From positions 4,404,185-4,468,184 of the forward strand of contig RPFO01000165.1 in NCBI GenBank assembly GCA_009746045.1: 64,000 nt of DNA, read 5' to 3'. Positions 42,058-55,400 of the stretch are shown piece after piece. The notes beneath the pieces are model-generated. The model saw nothing but the letters and a program-made list of their open reading frames with translations, had not been told where the DNA came from and searched no databases. Positions within the stretch are counted from its first letter, which is position 1, and every line of letters starts with the position of its first letter. Both the position numbers and the translations under genes were made by a program. This DNA is from Mesostigma viride (lineage: Eukaryota > Streptophyta > Mesostigmatophyceae > Mesostigmatales > Mesostigmataceae).

Positions 42058-42971
42058 CAGTCATTCCCGCGTTAAGTTGCGTTTCTTAAGGTTGCGTTCC
42101 CGCGTTAAGTTGCGGCGCCGAAGTTTGGGGGGCGACCGCAACTTAAGCATGGAGGCCATCGCAACTTAACGCGGTAATGACTCAATTTGTAGGTGTCAGG
42201 CCATTTTTGGCCGCGCAGTAGGCCATTTTTTGCCAAGTCCGGACCCGCTACGTGATTTTAGGGGGCAAAATACGCAAGCCCCACTGGCGCGCAAATTTCC
42301 CCGCCTGCTGGCCTAATGATAGGTGAAAAGCGCGAATGCAACCTTACATGAATTCAGTTTTGCCGGCAGCCTGCGGGCTGCGGTACATAAGAATCCACGA
42401 CCATGCATGGTCATCTGTAATTGAGACTATCTTGCCGGAAATTACCACCATATGAGTCATGCCGAATGCACCGCAGAAGGGCAAAGACAAGGTTGTTGAG
42501 GCCACAGGCAGTCTCGCTGCATGTGGCCTCCATGCTGTTATTATTGTTTACACGCAGGCCATTGATTGACAGTAAATGAAGCTTCCCTCACGACTGTTCC
42601 CATGTTTTGTCACAGTCAAACGTGAAGCCGATTGGCAATTAAGTAACCCGCCAAAAAAAGAGCCGAAGTCAGAGGGTTAAACACACATTTCAGTGTTATA
42701 AAACGCAGGCACTAGTGCGTGGCTGCCCACGGCGTGTTTTGCAGCCCGCCTTTCAGTTTGTCCACAATATCTAGCCTGGAAAATGGACTTTGGCCGGCTT
42801 TGACGCTGCAGCTGGATCGGGCTTGACGAGAGCTGTCGAATGCCGTATAGAAGTCCGTCAGAGGAGGAGGTGGTGGGCTGCTAGCCTAATTCTACCGTTA
42901 AGTTGCGTTCCCGCGTTAAGTTGCGGCGCCAAGTTTTAGGGGGCGATCGCAACTTAACGCGGGAATGACTG
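42058..42971. mobile_element. Pogo/Tigger-like foldback MITE, 914 bp
   Basis: Ends CAGTCATTCCCGCGTTAAGT... and the exact complement ...ACTTAACGCGGGAATGACTG, an inverted repeat of at least 25 bp, bounded by TA on both sides (42056-42057, 42972-42973). CAGT ends with TA duplication fit pogo-type mariner relatives. Each end also holds a second inverted copy of the motif: 42058-42181 alone forms a near-complete small foldback. No transposase. Confidence 0.82.
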
Positions 42972-43294
42972 TAAGTGGATCCACAGACTGGTCCTGCCAC
43001 TGACTGGTCTGGGCGGGCGGCGGCGGCGGCACTGCTCAGTGCGCTGGGTGACTAGCCTTGTCCACGGCGTACGATGCCCTAAGCGCGTGGGATTCAACTC
43101 ATCATGACTGACGATGCCCTTGCGGCTGGGTGGTCGTCAACGTCTTGACTGTCCGCGGAATTTGGAAATTCAACGCCCCTGTGCAGTGTACTCACCATTT
43201 ATCACTTTTCTATTTACTCACATCGTTGTTTGACTGCGCGTCGCAACATAACGGATCTGAGGAAGCAGCCCTCCCGCAACCATTGGTGCAAACC

Positions 43295-43430
43295 ATGAGA
43301 GTCACCGCGAGCCTTGGCCCTTGTCAGTACTCGCCAACTCGCCAACTATCGTCTCCGAGAACATGCAACGCCCTGTTCCTGATGGTGTGCATCTTGCTTT
43401 GCGGCATCATCGCGGTGACTGCACCACCAG
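43295..43430 (+). CDS. Exon 1: signal-peptide exon
   Basis: ATG at 43295, 45 codons plus one base, donor GTATTT. Hydrophobic core NALFLMVCILLCGIIAV followed by TAPP suits a signal peptide or anchor. The phase-1 donor matches all downstream module exons. The ATG at 43130 would also be in frame; I chose 43295 because it gives a better-proportioned signal sequence. Confidence 0.6.
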
Positions 43431-46400
43431 GTATTTATTTGTCGCACGTATGTTATGTCTTCGGATTTAACTAGGTTTAGAGGACGTATAAGCAACTCGA
43501 ATTCAATGTACGGTTACTACTGGTTCACGTACAAGTACTTGTTGACAGATAATTCTGTGAATCTACCATCGAGCACAGGCTGCTCGCAAGGGCCGCTGGA
43601 TTGTTCAATCGCCTGCACGCGTCGATGTGTTCCTCTTCCCGTTGCTCGGAAAAATCGGTATCACAAGCCCGCATATCCTCAGGGTTGACCATATAAAACT
43701 ATACCGTCAAAGTCAGGAGGGGTCAAGACGCGTTCATTCTTGGTAGATTGTGCATTTTGAATTATGTAATCAGACCTACTAGGTCTTATTACATACTATT
43801 CAAAATGCCTATAAATGCACCTACCACTTCAGGGATGGTAAACAAGCAGTTGCTGAACAGTTTGAGCCATTGGTGTCATAGTGTGGTTGGGTATACCAGC
43901 AGTTACACCCAGTGCAGCCTATAGGGGTACCGTTGGTAAAAGGCAACCAAGGGGTAGAGGTGGGCATACTACCTACAAATATGGTCACCAACCATGCCAT
44001 ACTGCTGTAGCGTGTACAATACATTTCCCTTCCCCAATTGATGATGGGGAAACATAACTGCATGCATCTTCACTCTGCCCTTACATGGCACCTATGTGCA
44101 GGTGCCACCATGTCCATGCACGTAGGTAACGCGGTACGGATAGTACCCTACGCAAGGCATGCATTCTAGTAAGAGGCAACCACCAACAAACTAGTGATGT
44201 TAAGCCTATTTCAGCTTCAATGCCCTAGCAAGGATGAACTAGGCCTAAGCTGCTATTGCTTGCCAGGTGATGGCCAGCATGTGCACCTGGTGGCACATGC
44301 TGACACTGGGAAGTTTTTACTCACCAGTTACATGCTTGATGAATTGCAACAGAGACTAGCCAACTGCCTTGAGCACACTCATGCAATATGTGTGCGGGAA
44401 ATGTATAACAAACATATATGTGGAGGTATTTAAACCCATACAGCCTCTAAAACTTAGCACCATCACACTATGGCAGGTCAACTGACTGAGGGAAGCACCT
44501 AAGAATGGTGTTTTAGGAAGGGGCCAGGCCATGGTCAAGAAAGAGCATGAATAATGAAGAAAGAATGTGCTACCTGTGCATGCTAGAACGTATACATAAG
44601 CGTCATAAATCGATAAGAAAACGATGCCTCAGCTTTACCTGGCATGGCTGGCATTACCTTGGCCCAGGCGGTGGCCACAACATGGCGCATTGCGGCACAC
44701 CAAAGTTGTGCAGCATGGTTGCTAGATTCGGCGATTTCTTGCCACCCTTCCATGTTTACGACCACAGTGTATCATAAAAAGTACGAATAAACAGATATAG
44801 CCCTTGAAATACGCTGGGAGGGTATATTGCTGTCAACGTTTCTATCGTCCGGCCTGATCGCAGTTTTTTCCAGCATGAACGCTGCCGAAACCTATCAAAT
44901 GGCATTCCCGTGAACAAAAAATTGGGCTGTATGATCTTTAGGACGCATAAAATCTATTTCCTAAGTTTGGCCAGAAAATTCGATCGCAAACGTAAAAGCC
45001 ATGCGTGGGCGCAAGCCGCCATGGCCAGGTCGTCGTTTTCCGGAATGCACGTTGTACGTGAAAAAGTACCCTGACCCCTTGTACTTTGACCGGCCGGAAC
45101 ACCTCTATCACTTTGTCAGAAGTATGCAAACCCTAGAGTATCATGCTGTGATCTTCTCAGCTAAACTTTTCCTAATTCTCAATAGCTTTCGCGGCATTTG
45201 GTCGCCCGAGAAAGGGCCGATGAATCGGCCGTAACTGAGTTTTTGGGAAAAAATCGGGCGCCAGACCATTTAGGGGTTAAGAACACACTATGTTGTATAG
45301 ATATTTTTTATAACAATATATTTGTAAGTATTTATTCGATCATGATACATTACAGCGAGTAGATGTATGAATCGCTGCGTGTCATTGTAGTTTTGTACCT
45401 TGTGTTGGCTTGATCCTTGAATGACAACTGGTGTCAGATCATTTTCTTTAGGGTTCTTTCATTGGGGGTGGCTTTCCTCATGTTGTATGCTGCTCTCACT
45501 TCCGTAATTTATCACTATCATGAATATATTTTAGCTGCTGTGTTATCATATTTGCTTCCATTTTTACTAATGTATCATCATCAATGGATACATCTCATGA
45601 TTTCCCCCCCCCTAGATATATCACAGCTGTTCATGCGGTAAGTCTTGTACGCACGTTTTTCTTCAAGTAACTTGTTGCTTTTCCTGCTGTTCGATCATGA
45701 ATGGCGGTTACACTATCGAGTTGTCTTTTGATTTCTTTAGCCTTGCGCTGTCCCGGGCTGCAACTTCTGAGAAAACTAATATCTGTGTATTCAGATTTGA
45801 CATGTTTGGCATTGCCTCTGCTCCTGGCTGTGACCGTTTGTTTCTTCCTGACGTCAGGTTGTATCGATAGTGCAGCTGGTGGCAATCGTGACACCGGCTG
45901 TGACGAAGATTATTATTATGTGTGCAGCACTGGTTCCGCAAGTACTGGATCGGGTACAGCCGGGACCCTCTGCGTAGGTACGTACATCATGTATGAGCTG
46001 TCAAATCTGGACTACTATTTTGGATGTCCCTTTATTAGTAGCATTCTTCTTTTGGCCAACAGGCTGTTATGGTACAGGTTCCGTTATAAATGCACGTGCT
46101 GACTCTAGTAGATACCAATTGATGCCAGAAGTTCAATGTGGCTTCTGGTTTGGTGTTTTTCTTTTCCTGCTGTTAATGCCTGCAAGCGTTTGCTTCTTCA
46201 TGTGATCAGTTAAGCATGAAGGGAGGTCGTAAATGGTGGAACAGAAGTCACGGGTTGCAGTGCCGTGCAGCTTACCGCTCTGCCTTGAACCTGGAGGGCA
46301 GGTGCTGCAAGTGAGGGGACCTGGTCCCAACCGCTGCAAGTTGTGTTATGTGCTCTGCCTGACCAATGTTCTGCCTGGTTGTCGGCCATGAGCCGGCTTG

Positions 46401-49400
46401 CCTCTGTCAGCCACAAAACGTCAACTAGTTAGCTGAGAGGGGTCAATGGCGCAGTGCTTGTGATGGCTACCCTGCACTGGACTAGTGCAGAGGAAGGACT
46501 GTTGGTTCTGTCTGTTCCGCAGTCTCAACTATCACGGCGGTCATCAAGTTGTCTTTTGATTTCTGCACTTGAGCTGTCTTCGGGTGCAACTTATTATAAT
46601 ATCTGTGTATTGAGATTTCACGTGTTGGGCCTTGCTTCTGCTCCTGGCTGTGACCGTGTGTTTCTCTCTGACGCCAGGTTGTATCGACGATGCAGCTGGT
46701 GGCGGTACGGACAGCGGCTGCGGCCAAAACGGTCCAGTGTGCGGCACTTCTGCCGCAAGTACTGGAGAATTTGATTACGGGGACAACTGCTATGGTACGT
46801 GTGGGCTGGACATCAAATGTGGATACACTATTTCGGATTTCCCTTTTCCGCTCGCATTCTTTTTTTAAGTAGACAGCCTTTTATGGTACAGGTTTCGTTG
46901 CGCACGTGTGCTGACTACCAACTAAATGGTAGTTACCAATTTATGCCAGAAATCCAACCATGGTGGCCTCTGGTCTGACGTTTTTTCTTTTCCTGCTGTT
47001 AATGCCTGGAAGCGTTTGTTTCTTAACACGTCGTACGTCAAAACTCAGTCCTAAAAATAGGACTGAGTATGCCAACTTTGAGATCATGTAGCGGTAAGGG
47101 TAGGGGGGTACCCCATGTGTTTGATGTGCATCAGAGCACTCAATATCATGCTAATGCTTGGGCATACGCCTAAAAAATCATATGTTGACCAAATCATGTA
47201 AAATTTTACAAGGGTGTCAACCCATGCTCGCGATTCGGCAATTTTCTGTGGAAGGACGAGTTGGGAAAATTCAATAAAATCCATATGCATGTTGAAAAAA
47301 TATAGGCGTGTAAACAATATAGTTCTTGAAACATGGCAAAAAACTGGGCTCAATTTGGCCACAGCCTCTACCTGAAACTCACCAAAAACCACCAGCCCTA
47401 AGAATGGGTTTCGAGGTTGCTAGCAATGTGCAAGCATGTAAGTGCGGTCATACTACACACCACCGTGGCAACCAACCATGCCAATCAACTCATTTCCCTT
47501 CTAGCATAACAGGAAAACATACTTGCATCATCATTTTGCAGTTATATTATACCTTAGTATATGTGTGAGAGCCTATGCAGGCACGTAGGGAATGGGCATT
47601 GATACCTACCTACAAAGGGTTTTATTATGAGCCTTAACCACCAATATAATGGGTAGGTTAAGCATATTTCAATTGTTTTTAACAAGAATAGAGATGGCTA
47701 ACACTGTTTTGCCTTGCCATGGCATGGCCAACATACTTGCTGGCACATGATGACAGTGGTTTATCACCAAGATTCTTCACTCACCCGTATGAGCTTGAAA
47801 GCACGCTGGATGCAGCCCATGGCCATACAATCACGCAGTATGAACGTAGCAAAAGAATAACTAACATCTATGAAGGTATTTAAACCCATACAGCGCCTAA
47901 AAAACTGCAAAAGTACACTAGGGTAAGGCAAATGCCTGGTAACATCATAAAAAATGGGGGGTTTAGAGAGGGGCAGGCAACGGTCAAGAGAGCGCATCAA
48001 GATTCGAAACTGACAGCGCCTTGCAAGCTCAAACTCATGTAAGAACATAACAAGGAGGTGACGATATTTCAGCTTTACCGTGCACGGATGGCGTTATCTT
48101 GGCCCAGGCGGTGCCCGTAAAAGTGACACTTGCGGCACACAAACCATGACATGACAGAGTGGTCGAAATCATCAAATCTTTACTGCCACTGACTTAATTC
48201 TACACACATGCATGATAATAAGTAGAAAGAAGCATATAAACCCTTCGAACTGCACCGTAAAGTAAATTTAGTCATCAATTCCGTCAACTTGCCTGGTCGC
48301 AGTTTTTTCCAGCAAGAGCAGTGCCGACACCTGGTAAATCGCATCCCCGGGAGCTAAAAAATTGGTTTGTGTCATCCTTAGGACATATAAAATCTATTTT
48401 CTCGGTTTTACCAGCTAAATCGTCCGCGAACGTAAACTGCATGCATGGGCGCAAGCCGCCATGGCTAGGTCGTGCATTTCCGGAACTCACGTTTCACGGG
48501 AAAAAGTACCCTTACCACCTGTACTTTGACCGTACATTTGACCGCTCAAACATAATCCAAAAAAATCGCAAAAATATGTCCAAGAAAGATCTTTTCACGT
48601 AGTATTTGAATAAATTTTGAGAGAATTTTTTTGTCAAACATTCCGACTTGGGCGAATTTTCTACGAAACCCAAAAACTCGGTCCTAAGAATAGGACTGAG
48701 TTGAACTCAGTCCTAAGAATAGGTGCAGTGACGAACGACGTGTTAACGTGACCAGTTTAGCATGCAGGGAGGTCGTAAATGGTGGAACAGAAGTCACGGG
48801 TTGCAGTGCCGTGCAGCTTGCCGCTTTGGCTTGAACCTGGAGGGCAGGTGCTGCAAGTGAGGGGGCGGTCCCAACTGCGATTTGTGTTAGGTGCTCTGCC
48901 ACGGGTCCATGTTCTGCCTGGTTGTCGGCCATGAGCCGGCGGCCGGCTTGCCTCGATGTCAGCCACAATACGTCTAGTAAGCTGAGAGGGGTTGGCGGGG
49001 CGCTTGTGTTTGCTGCTCTGCACTGGGCCCGTGCAGAGGAAGGACTGTTGGTTCCGTTTGTTCCCCAGTCTCAACTATCACGGCGGTCATCAAGTTGTCT
49101 TTTGATTTCTGCACTTGAGCTGTCTTCGGTTTGCGGCATCTTCAATCTGTGTATTGAGGTTTGACATGTTGGCCATTGCTTCTGCTCCTGGCTGTGACCG
49201 TTTGTTTCTCTCTGACGCCAGTTTGTGTCGACGATGAAGCTAGTGGCGAGGTGGACAGCGGCTGCGACTCTGATAACCCAGTGTGCTACACTTCCCGCGC
49301 AAGTTCTGCAACTTATGTCCCCGGGCTCTCCTGCAATTGTGAGTATGTTTGGGCTGTCAAATCTGACTATACTACTTTGGATGTCCCTTTATTAGTAGCA

Positions 49401-52400
49401 TTCTTTTTTTGGCAAACAGGCTTTTGTGGTACAGGTTCCGTTATGCACATGCTGACTCTGATAGTTTAACCAATTGTTTACGCCAGAAGTCAAGGTGGCT
49501 TCTGGTTTAGTGTTTTCTTTTTCCTGCTGTCGATGCCTGCAAGCGTTTGTTACCTTACATGATCAGTTTAGCACGTATGGAGGTCCCAACTGGTGGAACC
49601 GAAGTCACAGGCTGCAGTGCCATGCCGCTTTATATACCGCTTTGCCTTGAACCTGGAGGGCAGGTGCTGCAAGTGAGGGGGTGGTCCCTACTGCGATTTG
49701 TGTTAGGTGCTCCGCCACCCATGTTCTGCCTGGTTGTCGTCCATGAGCCGGCTTGCCTCTGTCAGCCACAAAACGTCAACTGGTAAGCTGGGAGGGGTTG
49801 GCGGGGTGCTTGTGTTTGCTGCACTGCACTGGACCAGTGCAGAGGAAGGACCGTTGTACGTGTTGTTTTGCATCATGGTTGGGAAATACGAGCGCTGAAC
49901 GATTCAAATAATAGAAGTATGAAATTGTGTACTTTATGTCGCGGATAAAAAACCTTGTGGTCCTTTGAACGGAGTTTCTTTAAAGTGAGATGGAAGGGTA
50001 GCTGATATAGCTGGGTTATAGGGTTCACGTGACATACCATGCACTGAAGCCGGTGCAGCCTGATCCAGATCGGTGGCAAAAGATTTGGCGAGTTTCCTGG
50101 ACAGGTGGTAGGAGCTCCCTTGTTAGACATATGTGCATACTACTATACAGAGATCAAAGCTCTCTGGTGCTCCGTGACTCCCCAACGGGAGCATGTGTTT
50201 TTATTAATAAATTATTGTTAGATGTAAACCTGTTGGCCACTGTCTAGGGTTCTTTGTTAATGACGTAGTGATTACGTATTAGCTAGATCAAGATTTTTCT
50301 CTCACGCAATATGTGACCTTAGAGCCCCGGCAAACTTACATAAGCCGCCGGCAAGTAGAATGCCGAACATTTGGCGTCATTTGTTCATACGCATGGCGAA
50401 AAAATGCCATTCGGGCCAAGGCCACGTGACAGTGACGCAAAAAAAGACAAAAACAAACCCACCTAGCTGTGGTCGGCCTCTCCTCTTTTCACAAGGGCGG
50501 TGACATCAAGCCAGGGGAATCAAACCTTTGTGTCAGGGATGTAGTTCTCTCATCCCATGTGCCCCTTTGCCTTTGTGTTTAAATTCAGGCCATTACAACG
50601 CGTACTTGTAAACGGATGGAATTTGGGTCGCATCCGCCTCCGTATTTCTGGCCAGAATTGAATAGGCTAGATAGGGCTTGCCGAGTGTTTTTTTCCCAGC
50701 GCACTGAATAGTGTAGCTTACGCCCTTGAATGGGGAAATTTATCCGGTAGCATTTGGTTACGTAACTTGAAAGTTACGAAGTTCCGAACTTGTGCTAGCG
50801 GAACCATTAGAGTGGCCGAGACCTTTGCAATCTGTGCAGCGGTTACCTCAATGTGGCATGACGCATGGCATGATGGTGGATCGACCTTTGTGCTCAAGTC
50901 GACCCATGTGTGACCTGTTGTATGGCTCACACCTTGACGCCGCCTTTCACCAAGTATTTGTGGTGGCGGCAACCTAATAACACACGCCCCGCTATGATGA
51001 ACGACGTGATGGTGAAGGCCAATAGCCTAGGCCGTTTATGGCCAAGGCGATGGCTAATAACTGATGTGTTTCAATTAATCCCAAAGGCTTTCTTTATGCC
51101 ATGGATAAAGTCAGTAACGCATTATTAAGAAGATAAGACCTCTGAAAGATCTTTCCTCCTCATTGGGGGGAATTTTAACACTTTGGTTTGACGAGCCTTC
51201 ACTGCTGGAGCCAGTTTCTGGCCCTGAGCAGCAATGCCGAAGGGGCTCAAGGCAACAACAAGGCAGGCAGCGGGCAAGGAGGCCGGGCCGCCCACGCCGC
51301 GTGCTGCTGCTGCCAACTGTCATGCGCCAGTCGCCTTCTGCGCAAGAAAAAAAGCAGCTCGCCACTCTACTCGCCAAGTGCACCAGCCCCGAGGAGGCCG
51401 TGGGTGCAGTCAAGAAGGTGTTCGGTAGCGTCAGGACGGGGTGATGGCCACGCCAGCTCGTGGAGCCAGAGCCAGCTGAAGTCTGTCGTGCAGTTGCTCG
51501 CCGATCACATCGACGTTGCCGACGTGTTGGACGCACGTGACCCAAACGAAGCGTTGATGGCAAAACTGCTGGCCTTGACAGATCTCGCGGCGGATGACAA
51601 GGAGGCGCTGCCACCATTGACCCCTGCGCAACGAAAAATGGCCAAGCCGAAAGGCCAGGCCGAAAATTCGGCAGCAGGGGGGGCTGTCGGCAAGGAAGCG
51701 AGGGCAAGGTTGGCGACATTCGTTGGGGCACCTCGGGAAGCTGAAAATAAGGATGACAAGGAGGAAAGGTTAACGCATATTCTTACATCCTGCGCTGGAT
51801 GTAAGAATATGCGTTAACCTTAGCCAAAAGGTTGCGCATAAAAAGTATAAGCAGTAGCTTGTACAACTGCAGCGTGCAGGAGGGGGGCCATGTGCGGAAA
51901 GAAACTCGGCATCAAGGCTGGGGACAGCCTTGGTGGCCGAATAGGATACATATGTCGGGGCAACACCTTGTGTTCGAGTATGCTGGGCCCCCAGCATGGT
52001 GCTACAATAACAAATCATTATCAATAACCATTATTTATGATAATGATGTGCACCGATTTCAAAGATGTGGTATAGGCTGTACGTATAAAGCCTAGCACAA
52101 AAAAAAGTAAAATGAATGTTTCTCTTGGTGGGAAGGAACTCCAATGTGGACCAAAACCAAGAAATGTATTTTGGACTTGAATCTTTTCAGGGTACCGTTC
52201 TACCAGCGGGCAGCGTGGCCCCTAGGTTCTTTGCCACGGCGGTTTAGTACTCCCTGTCTGCGGATTTTTTCTACAGAAGTAGATGCGAACAGTTAAAATT
52301 TTCCAAAGCCTTGCAAAATTTTTGGCTTGGGCATAGAAATCAGTCAGCGTGAAAAGTTGGGTGCACGGACCACTTGCGGAAGTGGCCATGGCGACTGCGT

Positions 52401-55400
52401 TTAGGCAAAATTAGCAACATAGCGTGGTAGAAATGCAAATTAAGTGCTCGAATGTTAAAGACGATGAGTTCATGATGTAGGATTATGGCGGAAAGTACCT
52501 GGTTCATAATATCGCTGGTTTCTTTCTATGCCATCGGCATGGGGGTTGACATGCATTTTTTTGGTCAAGCGGAATGAAATTGATCATGCTACATAGGGGC
52601 AGTACATTCGCGTTTTTTTTTTTTTTTTTTTGGGGGGGGGGGGGGGGACTGTGATGGTGGCATTAAAATTGGCAGTTTTGAAATCTAAACCAAACGACGG
52701 TTTTTGCCAAATTTATGGCCATTTTTGGTAAGTAGTTATTGAGGCCTGCGCAGTTCATGCCTGACCTTTTCATGGTCGAATGGCCGTTGTTGCTCGCCTG
52801 GGCGAGGGACTTATGATGTCAAGGTATAGATTTGTGGCAAATGTGATCTGCTATAAGTGCTGTCCTCTACGAGCTTTGTCGATCGAAGTCTTTTACATTC
52901 TTTTTTGGGCGTTCTTGTTGTGTGAGATTGCCGCACCCTTTCTTCGCAGCGGCATTACAGCGCGCAGAAGCTGAGCGGCCGCCAACAGTTTCTTTTCATT
53001 TTACCGTGCAGGGAAAGAAGTGTTTTAGTTATGATCATGTTGGAGATGTTGCATTTGTGTGACTGCATGTAAACAGCTGCCACCAGTGACTGGTTTATTT
53101 AGCGTTCCCTTGTTATTGATGAATCATGTGACAAGGCTACAAAGTGCCGAGCCAACCATGGTAGACATGGTGGACTGCATGCAAGCTATAGATGTATACC
53201 ATGGACCCTAAGTTATTAATTTCTATCAATGCCAGTGTTTTCCATGTGGATGAACGCCCTAAGACCATTAGAAACGCAGTCGCATATTTTAAACCCGCGT
53301 ATTATTTACCCCCCACATATTATTACCTTTTACCCCCCACGTATCATTACCTTTTACCCCCCCCACGTATTATTACCTTTTACCCCCCGCGTATTATTAC
53401 CTTTAACCCCCACGTATTATTACCTTTTACCCCCCCACGTATTATTACCTTTTACCCCCCGCGTATTATTACCTTTTACCCCCCCACGTATTATTACCTT
53501 TTACCCCCCATGTATTATTACCTTTTACCCCCCACGTATTATTACCTTTTACCCCCGCGTATTATTACCTTTACCCCCCCACGTATTATTACCTTTTACC
53601 CCCCACGCCCGGAGTACAATGCCCGTACACGTATTTCCCAACCTTTTTTTGCAGCCTCAACTTTCACGGCGGTCATCTAGTTGTCTTTTGATTTCTTGTC
53701 TTGAGCTGTCTTCGGTTGCAACTTATGATCATATCTGTGTATTGAGATTTGACATGTTGGGCCTGGCTTCTGCTCCTGGCTGTGACCGTTTGTTTCTCTC
53801 TGACGCCAGTTTGCATCGACGATGAAGCTAGTGCCGGTGTGGACAGTGGCTGCGACTCAGATAACCCAGTGTGCATCACTGGTTTACCAAGTACTGCAAT
53901 GAACTATCCCGGGGGCTCCTGCGATGGTGCGTGTGGGCTGTCAAATATGGACATACTATTTTGGATGTCCCTTTATCAGTAGCTTTTTTTTTTTTTTAGT
54001 AAACAGGATTTTTTATGGTACAGGTTCCGGCATTATGCACGTGCTGACTCTGATAGAAACCAATCGATGCCAGAAGTTCAAGGTGACTTCTGGTTTGACA
54101 TTTTTCTTTTCCTGCTGTTAATGCCTGCAAGCGTTTGCTTCTTCATGTGACCAGTCTAGCATGCAGGGAGGCCGTAAATGGTGGAACAAAAAGTCACGGG
54201 TTGCAGTGCCATGCAGCTTGCCGCTTTGCCTTGAACCTGGAGGGCAGGTGCTGCAAGTGAGGGGGTGGTCCTAATTGCGATTTGTGTGATGTGTTCTACC
54301 ACCCATGTTCTGCCTGGTAGTCGGCCATGAGCCTCTGCCATGTGCCTCTGCCAGCCACAAAACGTCAACTAGTAAGATGGGTCCACGGCGTTGGCGTGGT
54401 GCTTGTGTTTGCTGCACTGCACTGGACATTGCAGAGGAAGGACCGTTGTACGTGATGTTCCGCAGTCTCAACTATCACGGCGGTCATCAAGTTGTCTTTT
54501 GATTTCTTGACTTGAGCTGTCTTCGGTTGCAACTTATGATCATATCTGTGTATTGAGATTTGACATGTTGGGCCTTGCTTCTGCTCCTGGCTGTGACCGT
54601 TTGTTTCTTCCTGGCGTCAGCTTTTTGTCGCGACGATGCAGCTGGCGGCGAGGTGGACAGCGGCTGCGACGATAGTTACCCAGTGTGCGGCACTGGCGCC
54701 ACAAGTACTGGAGGTGGTGATGCCGGGATCTCCTGCGAATGTGCGTGTGGGCTGTCAAATCTGGACATACTATTTTAGATGTCCCTTTATTATCAGCATG
54801 CTTCTTTTGGCAAACAGGATTTTTTATGGTACAGGTTCCGTTGTGCATGTGCTGACTCTGATATAGCTACCAATTTATGCCAGAAATCAGGATGGCTTCT
54901 GGTTTGGTGTTTTTCTTTTCCTTCTTTCGATGCCTGCAAGCGTTTGTTTCTTACCGTGATCAGTTCAGCATGTAGGGAGGTCCCAGCTGGTGGAACCGAA
55001 GTCACAGGCTGGAGTGCCATGCAGCTTGCCGCTTTGCCTTGAACCTGGAGGGCAGGTGCTGCAAGTGAGGGGGTGATCCCAACTGCGATTTGTGTAAGGT
55101 GCTCTGCCACCCATGTTCTGCCTGGTTGTCGTCCATGAGCCGGCTTGCCTCTCTAAGCCACAAAACGTCAACTGGTTTAAAGCTGGGAGGGGTTGGCGGG
55201 GTGCTTGTGTTTGCTGCACTGCACTGGACCACTGCAGAGGAAGGACCGTTGTATGTGATGTTTTGCCGTTTCAACTATCACGGCGGTCATCAAATTGTCC
55301 TTTGAATTCTGCACTTGAGCTGTCTTCGGTTGCATCTTGTATCTGTCTATTGAGATTCGACGCGTTGGGCCTTGCTTCTGCTCATAGCTGTGCTCGTTGT

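Noticed and set aside
53192-53825. Pro/Tyr-rich ORFs before exon A4
   Set aside because: Minisatellite translation. Also considered as CRISPR-like, but units are contiguous without spacers and the genome is eukaryotic.
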